Shown: piece after piece, positions 1 to 8,767 of the stretch
Layout: each line of letters opens with the position of its first letter
Position numbering within the stretch: position 1 is the first letter of the stretch
Source of the DNA: Deltaproteobacteria bacterium
Lineage (GTDB): Bacteria > Myxococcota_A > UBA9160 > UBA4427
Reading direction: 5' to 3'
Length of the DNA stretch: 64,000 bases
Assembly (NCBI GenBank): GCA_016713665.1
Contig: JADJOR010000008.1
Coordinates: 372,001-436,000, forward strand
Notes under the pieces: model-generated
What the model was told of the DNA's origin: nothing
Database searches by the model: none
Seen by the model: the letters and a program-made list of their open reading frames with translations, nothing else
Program-made: the position numbers and the translations under genes

Positions 1-843
1 GCGGGAGCCGTATTCGATCGCGGCGTGGACGTTGGCCCCCGAGGAGATGCCGCAGAGAATCCCCTCCTCGCGCGCCAGACGATGGGCCATCGCGACGGAC
101 TGTTCGTTGGAGACGGTGATGACCCCGTCGAGCTGATCGGTCTCGAGGATGTCGGGCACGAAGCCGGGACCGATGCCCTGGATCTTGTGGGGGCCGGGCG
201 AGCCCCCGGAGAGGACCGGGCTGTCGATCGGCTCGACGGCGATCGCCTTGAACGAGGGCTTCTTCGGCTTGATCGCGCGGGCGACGCCGGTGATCGTGCC
301 GCCCGTGCCCACGCCGGCCACGAGGGCGTCGACGCTGCCGTCGGTGTCGTTCCAGATCTCCTGGGCGGTCGTTTCGAAATGGACGGTCGGATTCGCGGGA
401 TTCTTGAATTGCTGGGGAATGAAGGAGTTCGGGATCTTCGCCGCGATCTCGTTGGCCCGGGCGATGGCGCCGCGCATGCCCTTCGCCCCCTCGGTCAGGA
501 CGATCTTCGCGCCGAAGGCACGCATCGTCGCACGGCGCTCGGGGCTCATCGTGTCCGGCATGACGATCACGCACGCATAACCCTTCACCGCAGCGACCAT
601 GGAGAGGGCGATGCCCGTGTTGCCGGAGGTCGGCTCGACGATCGTCGACTTGCCGGGCACGAGGTCGCCGGACTTCTCCGCCGCGTCGATCATCGCGCGG
701 CCGATGCGGTCCTTGACGCTGTTGCCCGGGTTGGCGGATTCGAGCTTGCCGAGGATCGTGGCGCCGCACGAGCCGACCACGCGATTGAGTCGAACCAGCG
801 GCGTCCCCCCGATGAGATCCGTGACGGTGGTGGCGATCTTCAT
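1..843 (-). CDS. cysK: Cysteine synthase A, 3' end cut by the window edge
   Basis: PLP-dependent O-acetylserine sulfhydrylase, which makes L-cysteine from O-acetylserine and sulfide in the cytoplasm. The 281 visible codons begin at an ATG (complement of 841-843). They show the PLP-lysine region NPGNSVKDR near residue 40, the substrate loop EPTSGNTG near residue 70 and the phosphate loop GTGGT near residue 178. CysK proteins are usually about 305-310 residues, so roughly 25-30 C-terminal residues lie outside the window. The gene starts 15 nt after truD stops, so it is probably the last cistron of a usp-lpxD-rnhB-truD-cysK run. Cystathionine beta-synthase-like paralogues share the fold, but the motifs fit CysK best. 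Confidence 0.93.
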   Translation of the reverse strand, partial: MKIATTVTDLIGGTPLVRLNRVVGSCGATILGKLESANPGNSVKDRIGRAMIDAAEKSGDLVPGKSTIVEPTSGNTGIALSMVAAVKGYACVIVMPDTMSPERRATMRAFGAKIVLTEGAKGMRGAIARANEIAAKIPNSFIPQQFKNPANPTVHFETTAQEIWNDTDGSVDALVAGVGTGGTITGVARAIKPKKPSFKAIAVEPIDSPVLSGGSPGPHKIQGIGPGFVPDILETDQLDGVITVSNEQSVAMAHRLAREEGILCGISSGANVHAAIEYGSR

Positions 844-858
844 GCGTTCCTCCAGGAT

Positions 859-1938
859 TCAAACGGCGTCGGGCGAGCATACACCCATCGAAAGAGCCTC
901 GTCACGGGACGCCGCCTCGCGCCCCGCATCGGCCACCGGCCCGACCAGGCAATCGAGCAGGACCGTCACGTAGGCGCCGGACGGCAGCCCGCAGCACAGC
1001 CTGAATCCATGCCCCCCGTCGAGGGGCTGGACCTCGAGCTCGCGCGGCGCGACGCGCAGCGGCCGCCGCGTGCCGAGGGCGCGCAGGCCGCGGGGCAGCG
1101 TCAGCCGGCCCGTCGTCGGAATGCCGTGGCGTTCGAGGATCTCCGTCTCGAGTCGCGCGATCTCCCCGCGCGGTGTCCGGACCTTGGTCCCGAAGATCGG
1201 ACCGGTGGCGCTGATCTCGAAGGCGTGGGCCCGGGGCCGCTCGCGTTCGAGGTCCTCGACCCAGAAGAGCCCGCCGCTCGCCTCGACGCGGGCGAGATCA
1301 CCGACCTCGACGTCGTCGTAGGCGTCGGCGCGCGCGGCGAGGACCGCGTTGAAGACCTCGGCCTGGAGCGCGGAGAGGAGGAAGCGCGCGCCGCGCAGAT
1401 CGCGGCCGCGGAGCTTGCCGGAGAAGAGCTTGCGCCCTTCCTCCGCGTTGTCCCCTGCACGGCCGAAGCGCTGCTCCCCGTAGCGATTCGGCATGCCGCG
1501 CCGCGCGAGCTCGACGACGCGCGGCGCGAGCCGTGCCGGATCGAAGGGCTCTCCGCAGCGGACCGCGAGCTCGAAGCGATTCCCGCGCAGATGCCCCGTC
1601 TTGAGCTTGTGCTCGTGGGGCACCGCCGTAAGCACGCGCGCGCCCTCGAGCTCGAGGGCGAGGGCACGCTCGGCCTCGACGCCGGGCACCGAGAACCCCT
1701 GCCGCGTGATCGCATGCCGGTCCTTGCGCCCCGCATAACCCACGTCCATCGGCGGGACGCCGAGCAGACGCGCGAGCTCGCGCGCGACCTGCTCGGTCGT
1801 GCGCCCGCGCTTCTCGATCTCGAGAAAGAGATGTTTGCCCGAGCCGGAGGGCGGATAGAGCGGCTCTTCGACGACGACGAAGTCCTCCGGCCGGTTCCGG
1901 ATCGTGAAGCGCGGTGCGGCCGCGTCGACCGCGGTCAT
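859..1938 (-). CDS. truD: tRNA pseudouridine(13) synthase TruD
   Basis: Isomerises uridine 13 of certain tRNAs to pseudouridine. The 359-residue product has the TruD signature GYAGRKDRHA at residues 67-76, with Asp73 as the expected catalytic aspartate, and the NRYGEQRFG motif further on. The domain interrupting the catalytic fold in this family is present but compact. I chose the ATG at complement 1936-1938 because it overlaps the rnhB stop as ATGA, the translational-coupling pattern used throughout this window. A longer reading would add 26 residues of poor composition from inside rnhB. Confidence 0.92.
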   Translation of the reverse strand: MTAVDAAAPRFTIRNRPEDFVVVEEPLYPPSGSGKHLFLEIEKRGRTTEQVARELARLLGVPPMDVGYAGRKDRHAITRQGFSVPGVEAERALALELEGARVLTAVPHEHKLKTGHLRGNRFELAVRCGEPFDPARLAPRVVELARRGMPNRYGEQRFGRAGDNAEEGRKLFSGKLRGRDLRGARFLLSALQAEVFNAVLAARADAYDDVEVGDLARVEASGGLFWVEDLERERPRAHAFEISATGPIFGTKVRTPRGEIARLETEILERHGIPTTGRLTLPRGLRALGTRRPLRVAPRELEVQPLDGGHGFRLCCGLPSGAYVTVLLDCLVGPVADAGREAASRDEALSMGVCSPDAV

Positions 1939-2780
1939 ACGAAGGCGCCCGGCCGATGCGTGAAGCGCCGCTCGGCCTGGGCGACCGGGGCGAAGGAGCG
2001 CCGGTGGGCGGGGCATGGACCGAAGCGCTCGAGGGCGGCGACGTGCTCCGCCGTGCCGTAGCCCATGTGGCGCTCGAAGCCGTAGGCGGGATGGCGCTCG
2101 GCGAGGCGGACCATGAGGGCGTCGCGGTGGACCTTCGCCACGATCGAGGCGGCGGCGATGCTCGCGTCCTTCTGATCGCCCTTGATGATCGACGTCTGGG
2201 GGACATCGATCCCCGGGACGGTCCTCGCGTCGACGAGCAGATGGTCCACGACGTGGATCCGGGCCAGGCTCGCGACCGCGCGCCGCATCGCCTCGAGGGC
2301 CGCGCGGTAGATCCCGAGCTGGTCGATCTCCTCGACCGGAACGACGCCCAGACCGATGCCGAGGGCCGAAGCGCGGATCGCCCGATCGAGCTGCTCGCGC
2401 CGCGCCGGCGCGACGCGCTTCGAGTCGTCGAGCCCCGGCAGATCGACCAGCCCGGGGAGCACGACGGCCGCCGCGACGACGGGCCCGGCGAGGGGCCCGA
2501 CGCCGACCTCGTCGACCCCGGCGATCCCGCGCGCCCCATCCCGGGCGAGCGCATCGCGCAGGGCGAGGAGCTTCGCGAGGCGGGCGTGCTCCGCCTGTGC
2601 CGCGCGTCGCCGGGCCTCGATCCGGGCGAGCAGCTCGCGCGCGCCGGCGCGGGCATCCGTCGCGAGCGTCGCCGCGAGCGCTTCGAGCGCCGCGTCGTCG
2701 CGACAGGCCGCGAGCTCGGCGCGCAGTACGGCGAGCGGGCGCGCGGCGGCGAACTCGGCGCGGGACGGGTCGCTGGACAT
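1935..2780 (-). CDS. rnhB: Ribonuclease HII with N-terminal extension
   Basis: Cleaves RNA in RNA-DNA hybrids and excises misincorporated ribonucleotides. The catalytic domain starts at GVDEVGVGPLAGP (residues 88-100), carrying Asp90 and Glu91. The DDSKRV and DASIAAASIVAKV motifs follow. Residues 1-85 form an alanine- and arginine-rich, probably helical extension, longer than in the compact proteobacterial enzymes (about 200 residues) but similar in idea to the extension of Bacillus RnhB. The central glycine-arginine-glycine of the family motif is Gly-Val-Gly here. It lies 23 nt downstream of lpxD and overlaps truD by ATGA. Confidence 0.92.
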   Translation of the reverse strand: MSSDPSRAEFAAARPLAVLRAELAACRDDAALEALAATLATDARAGARELLARIEARRRAAQAEHARLAKLLALRDALARDGARGIAGVDEVGVGPLAGPVVAAAVVLPGLVDLPGLDDSKRVAPARREQLDRAIRASALGIGLGVVPVEEIDQLGIYRAALEAMRRAVASLARIHVVDHLLVDARTVPGIDVPQTSIIKGDQKDASIAAASIVAKVHRDALMVRLAERHPAYGFERHMGYGTAEHVAALERFGPCPAHRRSFAPVAQAERRFTHRPGAFV

Positions 2781-2803
2781 CGATCGGGGACTCCTCGCGC
2801 GAA

Positions 2804-3877
2804 TCAGGCGCGGTCGGAGTCTCCTGTGGATGGGGACGCGTCGCCAGCGCGCAGATCGAGGCGCTGCTCGAGGCGGCGAACGCGCCGCAGCAGCTCCGGC
2901 AGGCGCTTCAGGGCGGCCATCGCGCGGTGCCAGGTCCGCTCCTCCATCGCGGGCGAGCCGAAGACGCGCTCGCCGTCGGCGACGTCGTGGTGGAGGCCGG
3001 CGCGGGCACCGACGAAGGCGCGGGCCCCGATGCGCAGATGGCCCGTCGTCCCGGCCTGCGCCATCACGATCGCCCCCGGGCCGACGATCGTCCCGCCGGA
3101 GAGCCCGGTCTGGGCGACGATCAAGGCGTTCTCGCCGACATCGCAGTTGTGGGCGATCTGGACGAGGTTGTCGATCTTCGCGCCCCGGCGGATGCGCGTC
3201 TCGTCGAGGGTCGCGCGATCGACGGTCGTGTTGGCGCCGATCTCGACGTCGTCCTCGACGACGACGCGGCCGCGGTGGGCCATCGCGACGGGTCGACCCT
3301 GCTCGTCGGCGACGAGCCCGAACCCGTCGCTCCCGAGCACGACCCCGGGCTGCAGCACGACCCGATCGCCGACCTGCGTCCGATCGCGCAGCACCGCCCC
3401 GGAGTGGATCCAGCAGTCCCGCCCGACCACGACCACCGCCGCGAGCGTCGCGTTCGCGGCGATCACCGTCCCCGCGCCGACACGACTCCCGGGCCCGATG
3501 CGGGCCCCCGCCTCGATCGACGCGGTCGGATGGATCTCGGCCGTCGGGTCCACGTGGGCCCCCGACGCAATGCCCGCCGGCGGGCGCGGCAGCGGCAGGA
3601 AATGCTGCATCAGGCGGGAGAAATCATGGGCCGGCCGGGCGCTTCGAAGCGCGCTGCGCCCTTCGAGCGCGAAGCCGGCGGGCGCAACCACGGCCCGAGC
3701 GGGACAGGCGGCCAGGGCCGCGAGGTGGCCACGATCCCGCACGAAGACGAGCTCGTCGGGACCGGCCTTTTCGAGGGAGGCGAAGCCACCGATCTCGAGC
3801 TGCGGGTCGCCCTCGACCTCGAGGCCGAGGACGCGGGCGAGCTCGGCCAGTCGGATGGGGCCGGCCGTGCGAGGCAC
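2804..3877 (-). CDS. lpxD: UDP-3-O-acylglucosamine N-acyltransferase LpxD
   Basis: Third step of lipid A synthesis: transfers a 3-hydroxyacyl chain from ACP to UDP-3-O-acylglucosamine. Residues 1-100 form the uridine-binding domain. Residues 105-330 are a left-handed beta-helix built of hexapeptide repeats, followed by a short C-terminal helix. The catalytic histidine is His243 in QIAHNCDVG. The length (357) is normal. It starts with GTG only 3 nt after the usp stop, with no clear Shine-Dalgarno, so translation probably depends on the upstream gene. It lacks the usual lpxA/fabZ/lpxB neighbours. Its presence shows the cell makes lipopolysaccharide. Confidence 0.93.
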   Translation of the reverse strand: MPRTAGPIRLAELARVLGLEVEGDPQLEIGGFASLEKAGPDELVFVRDRGHLAALAACPARAVVAPAGFALEGRSALRSARPAHDFSRLMQHFLPLPRPPAGIASGAHVDPTAEIHPTASIEAGARIGPGSRVGAGTVIAANATLAAVVVVGRDCWIHSGAVLRDRTQVGDRVVLQPGVVLGSDGFGLVADEQGRPVAMAHRGRVVVEDDVEIGANTTVDRATLDETRIRRGAKIDNLVQIAHNCDVGENALIVAQTGLSGGTIVGPGAIVMAQAGTTGHLRIGARAFVGARAGLHHDVADGERVFGSPAMEERTWHRAMAALKRLPELLRRVRRLEQRLDLRAGDASPSTGDSDRA

Positions 3878-3880
3878 GTG

Positions 3881-4702
3881 CTAGCGCGCGAGCAGCACGG
3901 ACACGGGGGACGTCCGTGCGACCGCAGCCGCGTTGCTCCCGAGGAAATAGTCCGTGATCCGATTGCGGCCGTACGCGCCCATCACGATCAGACTGGCGCG
4001 CACCTCCTTCGCCGTGTCGACGATCTTGACGTCGGGCCGGCCGAGGGTCGACGACGTCTCGCGAACCGGCACCGCCAACCCGCCGACGAGCTGTCGGACC
4101 TCGTCGAAGCGCGCGACGGCGCGCCCCTTGTCCTTCGAGTCGACGAAGACGTGGACCGATTCGTTCAGGCCGTTGGCGATCTCGACCGCGAGCTTCGCGG
4201 CGATCCGCGAGCCGGGCGAACCGTCGAATCCGAGCACCAGCGGCCCCGTCAGCGGTGCGCCGGCGGGGACGAGGATCGTGGGCTTGCTCGTCCTGCGCAG
4301 GACGGTGTCCGTCGTATGGCCGACGAGGGAGTTCTTGTCCCGGCTGCCCGCGCTGTTGCGACCGATCACGAGCAGATCGGCCGACTGGACCTTCTCGACG
4401 ATCCGATCGTCGCAGGGACCCTGCAGGACTTCACAGCTCGCTTCGAGACCTTCGGCCCGGGCACGCTCGTTGAAGCGCCGGGCGACGGCGTCGGCGCGAG
4501 CGCGGTAGTACGCCGCGACTTCGGCTTCGGGGAATGCGGGAAGATTCAGGCCAGAGCCCGCGGGCGCCTTGAAGCGCCGCTCGTCCACGACCGAGATGGC
4601 CATGAGCTTGACGCGCAGGCGCGAGGCGAGACCCATTGCCGTCTGCTCCGCCGCGTTGCCGTCCTCGGAGCCATCCGTCGCCACCAGAATCGTCTCGATC
4701 AT
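3881..4702 (-). CDS. Tandem universal stress protein (UspA family)
   Basis: Cytoplasmic protein made of two UspA domains in one chain (about residues 1-145 and 150-273). Both start with the family pattern of a beta strand and acidic loop (ILVATDGSEDG and LVLGFDGSPGS). Domain 1 keeps part of the ATP-loop (VIGRNSAGS). Domain 2 ends with VMGAYGRNRITDYFLGS and PVSVLLA, typical of the nucleotide-binding type. The start has GGGAGAG about 8 nt upstream. It heads the minus-strand run into lpxD and is divergent from the luciferase-like gene. Its exact stress role cannot be read from sequence. Confidence 0.88.
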   Translation of the reverse strand: MIETILVATDGSEDGNAAEQTAMGLASRLRVKLMAISVVDERRFKAPAGSGLNLPAFPEAEVAAYYRARADAVARRFNERARAEGLEASCEVLQGPCDDRIVEKVQSADLLVIGRNSAGSRDKNSLVGHTTDTVLRRTSKPTILVPAGAPLTGPLVLGFDGSPGSRIAAKLAVEIANGLNESVHVFVDSKDKGRAVARFDEVRQLVGGLAVPVRETSSTLGRPDVKIVDTAKEVRASLIVMGAYGRNRITDYFLGSNAAAVARTSPVSVLLAR

Positions 4703-4771
4703 GTCGTGCTCTCCCGATCATCCCCAGGCTGGGATTTGAAACGTGCCCGCAGGATCGGCCGAACAGCCCCG

Positions 4772-4829
4772 AAGGTTTCGACCTTGGGGGGATCAATCTC
4801 ACGGGGGCCGAGCTTAGTCAACCCCCGTG
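4772..4829. promoter_or_regulatory. Two hairpin/operator-like inverted repeats between divergent genes
   Basis: The 235-nt gap between the usp gene and the luciferase-like gene holds two perfect inverted repeats. AAGGT-TTCG-ACCTT (4772-4785) would fold as a UUCG-type tetraloop hairpin in the usp leader. CACGGGGG (4800-4807) pairs with CCCCCGTG (4822-4829) across 14 nt. Either could be a leader structure or a repressor site. I see no convincing -35/-10 pair. Confidence 0.45.
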
Positions 4830-4897
4830 GGTGACGCAATCAAGCGCCCGATCGAGGCGGTGATTGAAATCGAGCCGCTACTCCGGACCATCGGCCC

Positions 4898-4930
4898 GGG
4901 TCGGGTCGGGGTCGGGGTCGGGTGATAGGG
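4898..4930 (+). promoter_or_regulatory. G-tract cluster, possible G-quadruplex
   Basis: Five runs of three or four G, each separated by the dinucleotide TC, at 4898-4922, with a sixth GGG at 4928-4930. The cluster ends 7 nt before the ATG of the luciferase-like gene. It therefore occupies the ribosome-binding region and replaces a normal Shine-Dalgarno. Short loops of two bases would favour a stable quadruplex in the coding-strand DNA or the mRNA leader. Confidence 0.45.
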
Positions 4931-4937
4931 TCCCGGC

Positions 4938-5975
4938 ATGGACGCGGCGAAGCACTCTCGACCGCTCGATGCCGAGCGCCGGGCCTGGGGCCTCGAACGG
5001 CCGGCGCTCGGAATCTCCCTTGGCGGGGACGCCGGTCGGGCCTCGATTGCGGCCCGGCGGCGCTGGGTCGAGCTGGCCGAGGTGATGGGCCTCCATTCGG
5101 TCTGGCTGCCGGAGATGCATTTCGAGCGCGGTGTCTGTCCGGCCCCCCTGCTCGAGCTCTCGCACTGGGCCCCGACCACGCGCCGCCTGCGCCTCGGGAC
5201 GACCTCCCTCCTGCTTCCGCTGCATCCGCCGGAGGCCCTCGCCGCCGAGATCGCCGCCCTCGACCAGCTCTCGGACGGGCGGGCCCTGATCGGGCTCGGT
5301 CGAGGCTTCCAGAAGCGCATGCTCGAGGCCTTCCGCGTGCCGCCCGCCGAGAAGCGCGATCGCTTCGACGAGGCCCTCGACCGGATGCTCGCCCTGTGGG
5401 CCGGCGCCGCAGGGACCGGCGCCTATGCGCCCCGGCAGCGCCCCCATCCTCCGCTGGCCGTCGCCGCATTCGGCCCGAAGGGCCTGGCCCAGGCAGCCCG
5501 TCGGGGCCTCCCCTACCTCGCCTCGCCCGTCGAGACCCTCGAACAGATCGCGCAGAACCAGCGGCTCCACCGTGCCGGCCTCCCCGACCCCGACTCCCCG
5601 ACCCTCGCGCTGGCCATGCGGACGGTCTTCGTGTCGGACGACGAGCGAGCCTGCGCCGCGATCCGCGAGCGGCTCGCCCGGGAGATGTCCGCCCGGCGGA
5701 TCGGACTACCGCGGGCGGTGGATACGGCGCTCGCGGCGCCGATCGGAGAGCGCGTGGTCGTGGGCGGCGTCCGGGACGTGATCGATCGGCTGGTGCAGGA
5801 TCGGGCGCGGCTCGGCCTCGATCTGCTGATCGTGCGGCCCCAGGTCGAAGGCGTCGAGCGGGCGGTGCTCGAGCGGTCGCTCGGCGTGCTGACGGAGACG
5901 GTCTGGCCGGCGGTGGTGGCGGCGGGAGCAGACGCGCCGCCCGCGCGGCCGATGGTGGGGCGGGTGGGCGACTAA
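4938..5975 (+). CDS. LLM-class flavin-dependent oxidoreductase
   Basis: Luciferase-like monooxygenase of the F420- or FMNH2-dependent TIM-barrel superfamily, 345 residues. Family features are GISLGGDAGR near the N terminus, the SVWLPEMHF strand, RLRLGTTSLLLPLHPP, and the DQLSDGRALIGLGRG segment that precedes the flavin-phosphate site. The substrate cannot be inferred. Such genes are common in catabolic actinobacterial and deltaproteobacterial genomes. It stands alone on the plus strand, divergent from usp and overlapping the next minus-strand gene by 4 nt tail to tail. Confidence 0.85.
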   Translation: MDAAKHSRPLDAERRAWGLERPALGISLGGDAGRASIAARRRWVELAEVMGLHSVWLPEMHFERGVCPAPLLELSHWAPTTRRLRLGTTSLLLPLHPPEALAAEIAALDQLSDGRALIGLGRGFQKRMLEAFRVPPAEKRDRFDEALDRMLALWAGAAGTGAYAPRQRPHPPLAVAAFGPKGLAQAARRGLPYLASPVETLEQIAQNQRLHRAGLPDPDSPTLALAMRTVFVSDDERACAAIRERLAREMSARRIGLPRAVDTALAAPIGERVVVGGVRDVIDRLVQDRARLGLDLLIVRPQVEGVERAVLERSLGVLTETVWPAVVAAGADAPPARPMVGRVGD

Positions 5976-6142
5976 CCGTCGTCGCGGGTGAAGGTCAGGA
6001 ACGCCATGCTCGGGCGCTTCGACGACTCGCGCATCGCGAAATGCATCGTGTCGAAGGTCCAGCCCTCGGCGGTCCACTGGTTGAGGATCTTCTCGATCTC
6101 CTCGTCCGTCACGTTCGCGATCTCGACGACCTTGTACTGCAT
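5972..6142 (-). CDS. Small DUF4177-like protein
   Basis: A 56-residue reading frame with ATG at complement 6140-6142. It begins MQYKVVEIANVTDEEIEK, has ILNQWTAEGWTFDTMHF in the middle and ends LTFTRDDG. The YKVVEI start followed by a helix and a GW pair matches small DUF4177-type proteins, whose function is unknown. Its stop codon overlaps the stop of the convergent luciferase-like gene by 4 nt. It lies 75 nt upstream of nothing on its own strand, so it is probably monocistronic. The codon use looks like the neighbours, which supports a real gene despite the size. Confidence 0.6.
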   Translation of the reverse strand: MQYKVVEIANVTDEEIEKILNQWTAEGWTFDTMHFAMRESSKRPSMAFLTFTRDDG

Positions 6143-6217
6143 CGAACCAGGGTCTCCTGCGAGGCGCGGGGCGCGAGGGAGCGGACGACGGCGCGACGGG
6201 CCCGCGCCTCGCGCGGT

Positions 6218-7186
6218 TCAGAGGCGCGCCGCCAGATCCATGGCGGCGTAGGTCAGGATCAGGTCCGCCCCGGCGCGCTTGATCGACACGACGGCCTCTT
6301 CCATCGCCCGGGGCCCGTCGATCCAGCCGCGCTCCGCGGCGGCCTGGATCATCGAGTATTCCCCGGACACGTGATAGGCAGCGATCGGCACGTCGAAGCT
6401 CCGCCGCGCGTCCGCCAGGATGTCGAGATAGGGCAGCGCCGGCTTCACCATCAGCATGTCGGCCCCCTCCTCGAGATCGAGCCGCATCTCGCGCAGCGCC
6501 TCGCGCCGATTCGGCGGATCCATCTGGTAGCCGCGGCGATCCCCGAACTCCGGAGCGCTCTCTGCCGCGTCGCGGAAGGGCCCGTAGAAGGCGCTCGCGT
6601 ACTTCGCCGCATAGGCCAGGATCGCGACGTCCTCGAAGCCGTTCGCGTCGAGCGCGCGGCGGATCGCCGCGACGCGGCCGTCCATCATGTCCGACGGCGC
6701 GACGATGCTCGCGCCGGCCCGGGCATGGGAGACGGCGGTGCTCGCCAGCCGCTCGAGGCTCGGATCGTTGTCGACCTGCTCGCCGTCGAGCAGGCCGCAG
6801 TGGCCGTGGCTCGTGTATTCGCAGAGACAGACGTCGGTGATGACGCAGAGCGCGGGCACCGCCTCGGCGATCGCCCGGGTGGCGCGCTGCACGATGCCGT
6901 CCGCGTGATCCGCCCCGGAGCCCCGGGCATCCTTCTGCGCGGGCACGCCGAACAGGATCACCGCCGGGATGCCGAGATCCGCGATCCGCTTCGCCTCGAG
7001 CACGACCTGGTCGACGGAATAGCGGTGCACGCCCGGCATCGAGGCGACCGCGTCGCGCCGCCCGGTCCCCTCGACGACGAAGAGCGGCTGGACCAGGTCC
7101 GCGGGCGCGAGCCGCGTCTCGCGCACCATGCTGCGCAGCGTCTCGTTCCGCCGCAGGCGGCGCATGCGTGTGATGGGAAAGCTCAT
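6218..7186 (-). CDS. hemB: Porphobilinogen synthase (delta-aminolevulinate dehydratase)
   Basis: Condenses two 5-aminolevulinate molecules to porphobilinogen. The 322-residue protein has the zinc-binding cysteine cluster (Cys120, Cys122, Cys130 in DVCLCEYTSHGHCG) and the two Schiff-base lysines (Lys195 in AAKYASAFYGPF, Lys248 in MVKPALPYLD). It is therefore a zinc-type enzyme. The ATG at complement 7184-7186 has GAGGAGG immediately upstream. A longer reading would run back into hemD. It is the last gene of the ccsA-hemA-hemC-cobA/hemD-hemB operon, starting 10 nt after the hemD stop. Confidence 0.95.
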   Translation of the reverse strand: MSFPITRMRRLRRNETLRSMVRETRLAPADLVQPLFVVEGTGRRDAVASMPGVHRYSVDQVVLEAKRIADLGIPAVILFGVPAQKDARGSGADHADGIVQRATRAIAEAVPALCVITDVCLCEYTSHGHCGLLDGEQVDNDPSLERLASTAVSHARAGASIVAPSDMMDGRVAAIRRALDANGFEDVAILAYAAKYASAFYGPFRDAAESAPEFGDRRGYQMDPPNRREALREMRLDLEEGADMLMVKPALPYLDILADARRSFDVPIAAYHVSGEYSMIQAAAERGWIDGPRAMEEAVVSIKRAGADLILTYAAMDLAARL

Positions 7187-7196
7187 GCCGGCCTCC

Positions 7197-8767
7197 TCAG
7201 CCCCGTCGCCCGGTCCGCTCGGCCGTCGCGCGGGCGAGCGCTGCGACGAGCTGCCCGACGTCGGGCTTCGCCGGAACCACATCGGCCGGCAGCCCGGCCT
7301 GCGCGAGCCGTTTCGCCGTCGTCGTCCCGATCGCGGCGATCATACATCGGCGGGCCGCCGCGAGACTCGCCGCGTCGAGACAGCCGAGGAAATTCTCGAC
7401 GGTCGACGGGCTCGTGAACGTCAGGGCGTGAAGCCCGCCCGCGGACAGGCGGGCGCGCAGCTCTTCGAGATCGACGACCGGCCGGCGATTCTCGTAGAAG
7501 GCGACCGAGTCGACCTCGACGCCCGCGGCCCGGAGTCCCTCGGCGATCGTCGTCGCGGCGATCCGGGAGCGGGGATCAGGACCCGCTCGCCCGGGGTCGA
7601 GAGCAGCGGCACGATCTCGGCCAGGAGCGCCTGGGCGTCGCTGCGCCCCGAAGCGATCAGGTGGACCGGATAGCCCGAGCGCAGCGCCTCCTCCGCGGTC
7701 CGCTCGCCGATGCAGAAGAGGCGGGTCGAGGCGGTGATCCCGACGCCGCGGCCGCGGATCGATTCGTGGGCGTCGGTGAAGAAGCGGACGGCGTTCGAGC
7801 TCGTGAAGACGAGGGCGTGATAGGTCTCGAGCCGCGAGAGCGCGCGGCCGATTTCGGCACGGCCCTCGGCGTCTTCGACGGCGGCGAGCTCGATCATCGG
7901 CCGCAGGACGGGGATGGCCCCCGCCGAACGCAGCGCCGCCGCGAGCTCGTCGGTCTGCTCCCGAGCCCGCGTGACGAGCACCGACCGCCCGAAGAGCGGC
8001 CGCCGCTCCCACCACGCGAGCGCGTCGCGCAGCGACACGACGTCGCCGATCACGACCGCCGCCGGCGCCCCCAGCCCCGCCGCGCGCACCGCCTCCGGCA
8101 GCGCCGCGAGCGTCGAGACGCAGGTTCGCTGCTCGGGCAGCGTGCCGTGCATGATCGCCGCAGCGGGGGTGTCGCCGGGCTTGCCGCCGGCGATCAGCTC
8201 CGCCACGAGCTTCGGGAGGTTCCGCATGCCCATCAGGATGACGAGGGTGTCGACGGCGGTGCCGAGCTCGCGCCAGCGCGTCTGCTCGGAGACCCGGCTC
8301 GGATCCTTGTGGCCGGTGACGACGGCGAAGGAGGCCGAATGGCGTCGATCGGTCACCGGAATGCCGGCATAGCCCAGGGCCGCGATCGCCGACGTGATGC
8401 CGGGGACGACCTCGAAGGAAATGCCCGCTTCGGCGCAGGCCGAGAGCTCCTCGCCGCCGCGGCCGAAGACGAAGGGATCACCGCCCTTCAGCCGCACCAC
8501 GGTCCGACCGCGTCGCGCGTGCTCGACGAGCAGGGCGTTGATGTCGGCCTGGGTCCGCGTCGGCTCTTCGTGGCCGCGCTTGCCGACGTTGATGCGCAGC
8601 GCGCGCGAGGGCGCGAGGTCGAGCAGCTCCTCGCTCGCGAGCTCGTCGTAGAGCACGACGTCGGCCTCTCGCAGCGCGCGCGCCCCGCGCACGGTGATCA
8701 GATCCGGGTCGCCGGGACCGGCCCCGACCAACACGACGCGCCCGGGCCCGTCGCTCGCCTCAGGCAT
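7197..8767 (-). CDS. cobA-hemD: Fused uroporphyrinogen-III methyltransferase / uroporphyrinogen-III synthase, with an apparent frameshift
   Basis: The N-terminal half (residues 1 to about 245) is a SUMT/CobA methyltransferase: VVLVGAGPGDPDLIT, KGGDPFVFGRGGEE and VVPGITSA are all present. The C-terminal half is uroporphyrinogen-III synthase (HemD), which closes and inverts the tetrapyrrole ring. The frame breaks inside HemD at a run of four G on the plus strand (7571-7574). Before it the reading is GERVLIP; one extra base there gives LIPRSRIAATTIAEG and an intact product to the TGA at 7197-7199. HemD is needed for haem, so a sequencing indel is the likeliest cause. The ATG overlaps the hemC stop by 8 nt. 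Confidence 0.88.

Noticed and set aside
25..2061. A 678-codon plus-strand open frame across cysK, truD and rnhB
   Set aside because: It runs antisense to three recognisable genes, has Arg/Ala/Gly/Asp-rich composition and matches no family. Long antisense frames are expected at this base composition.
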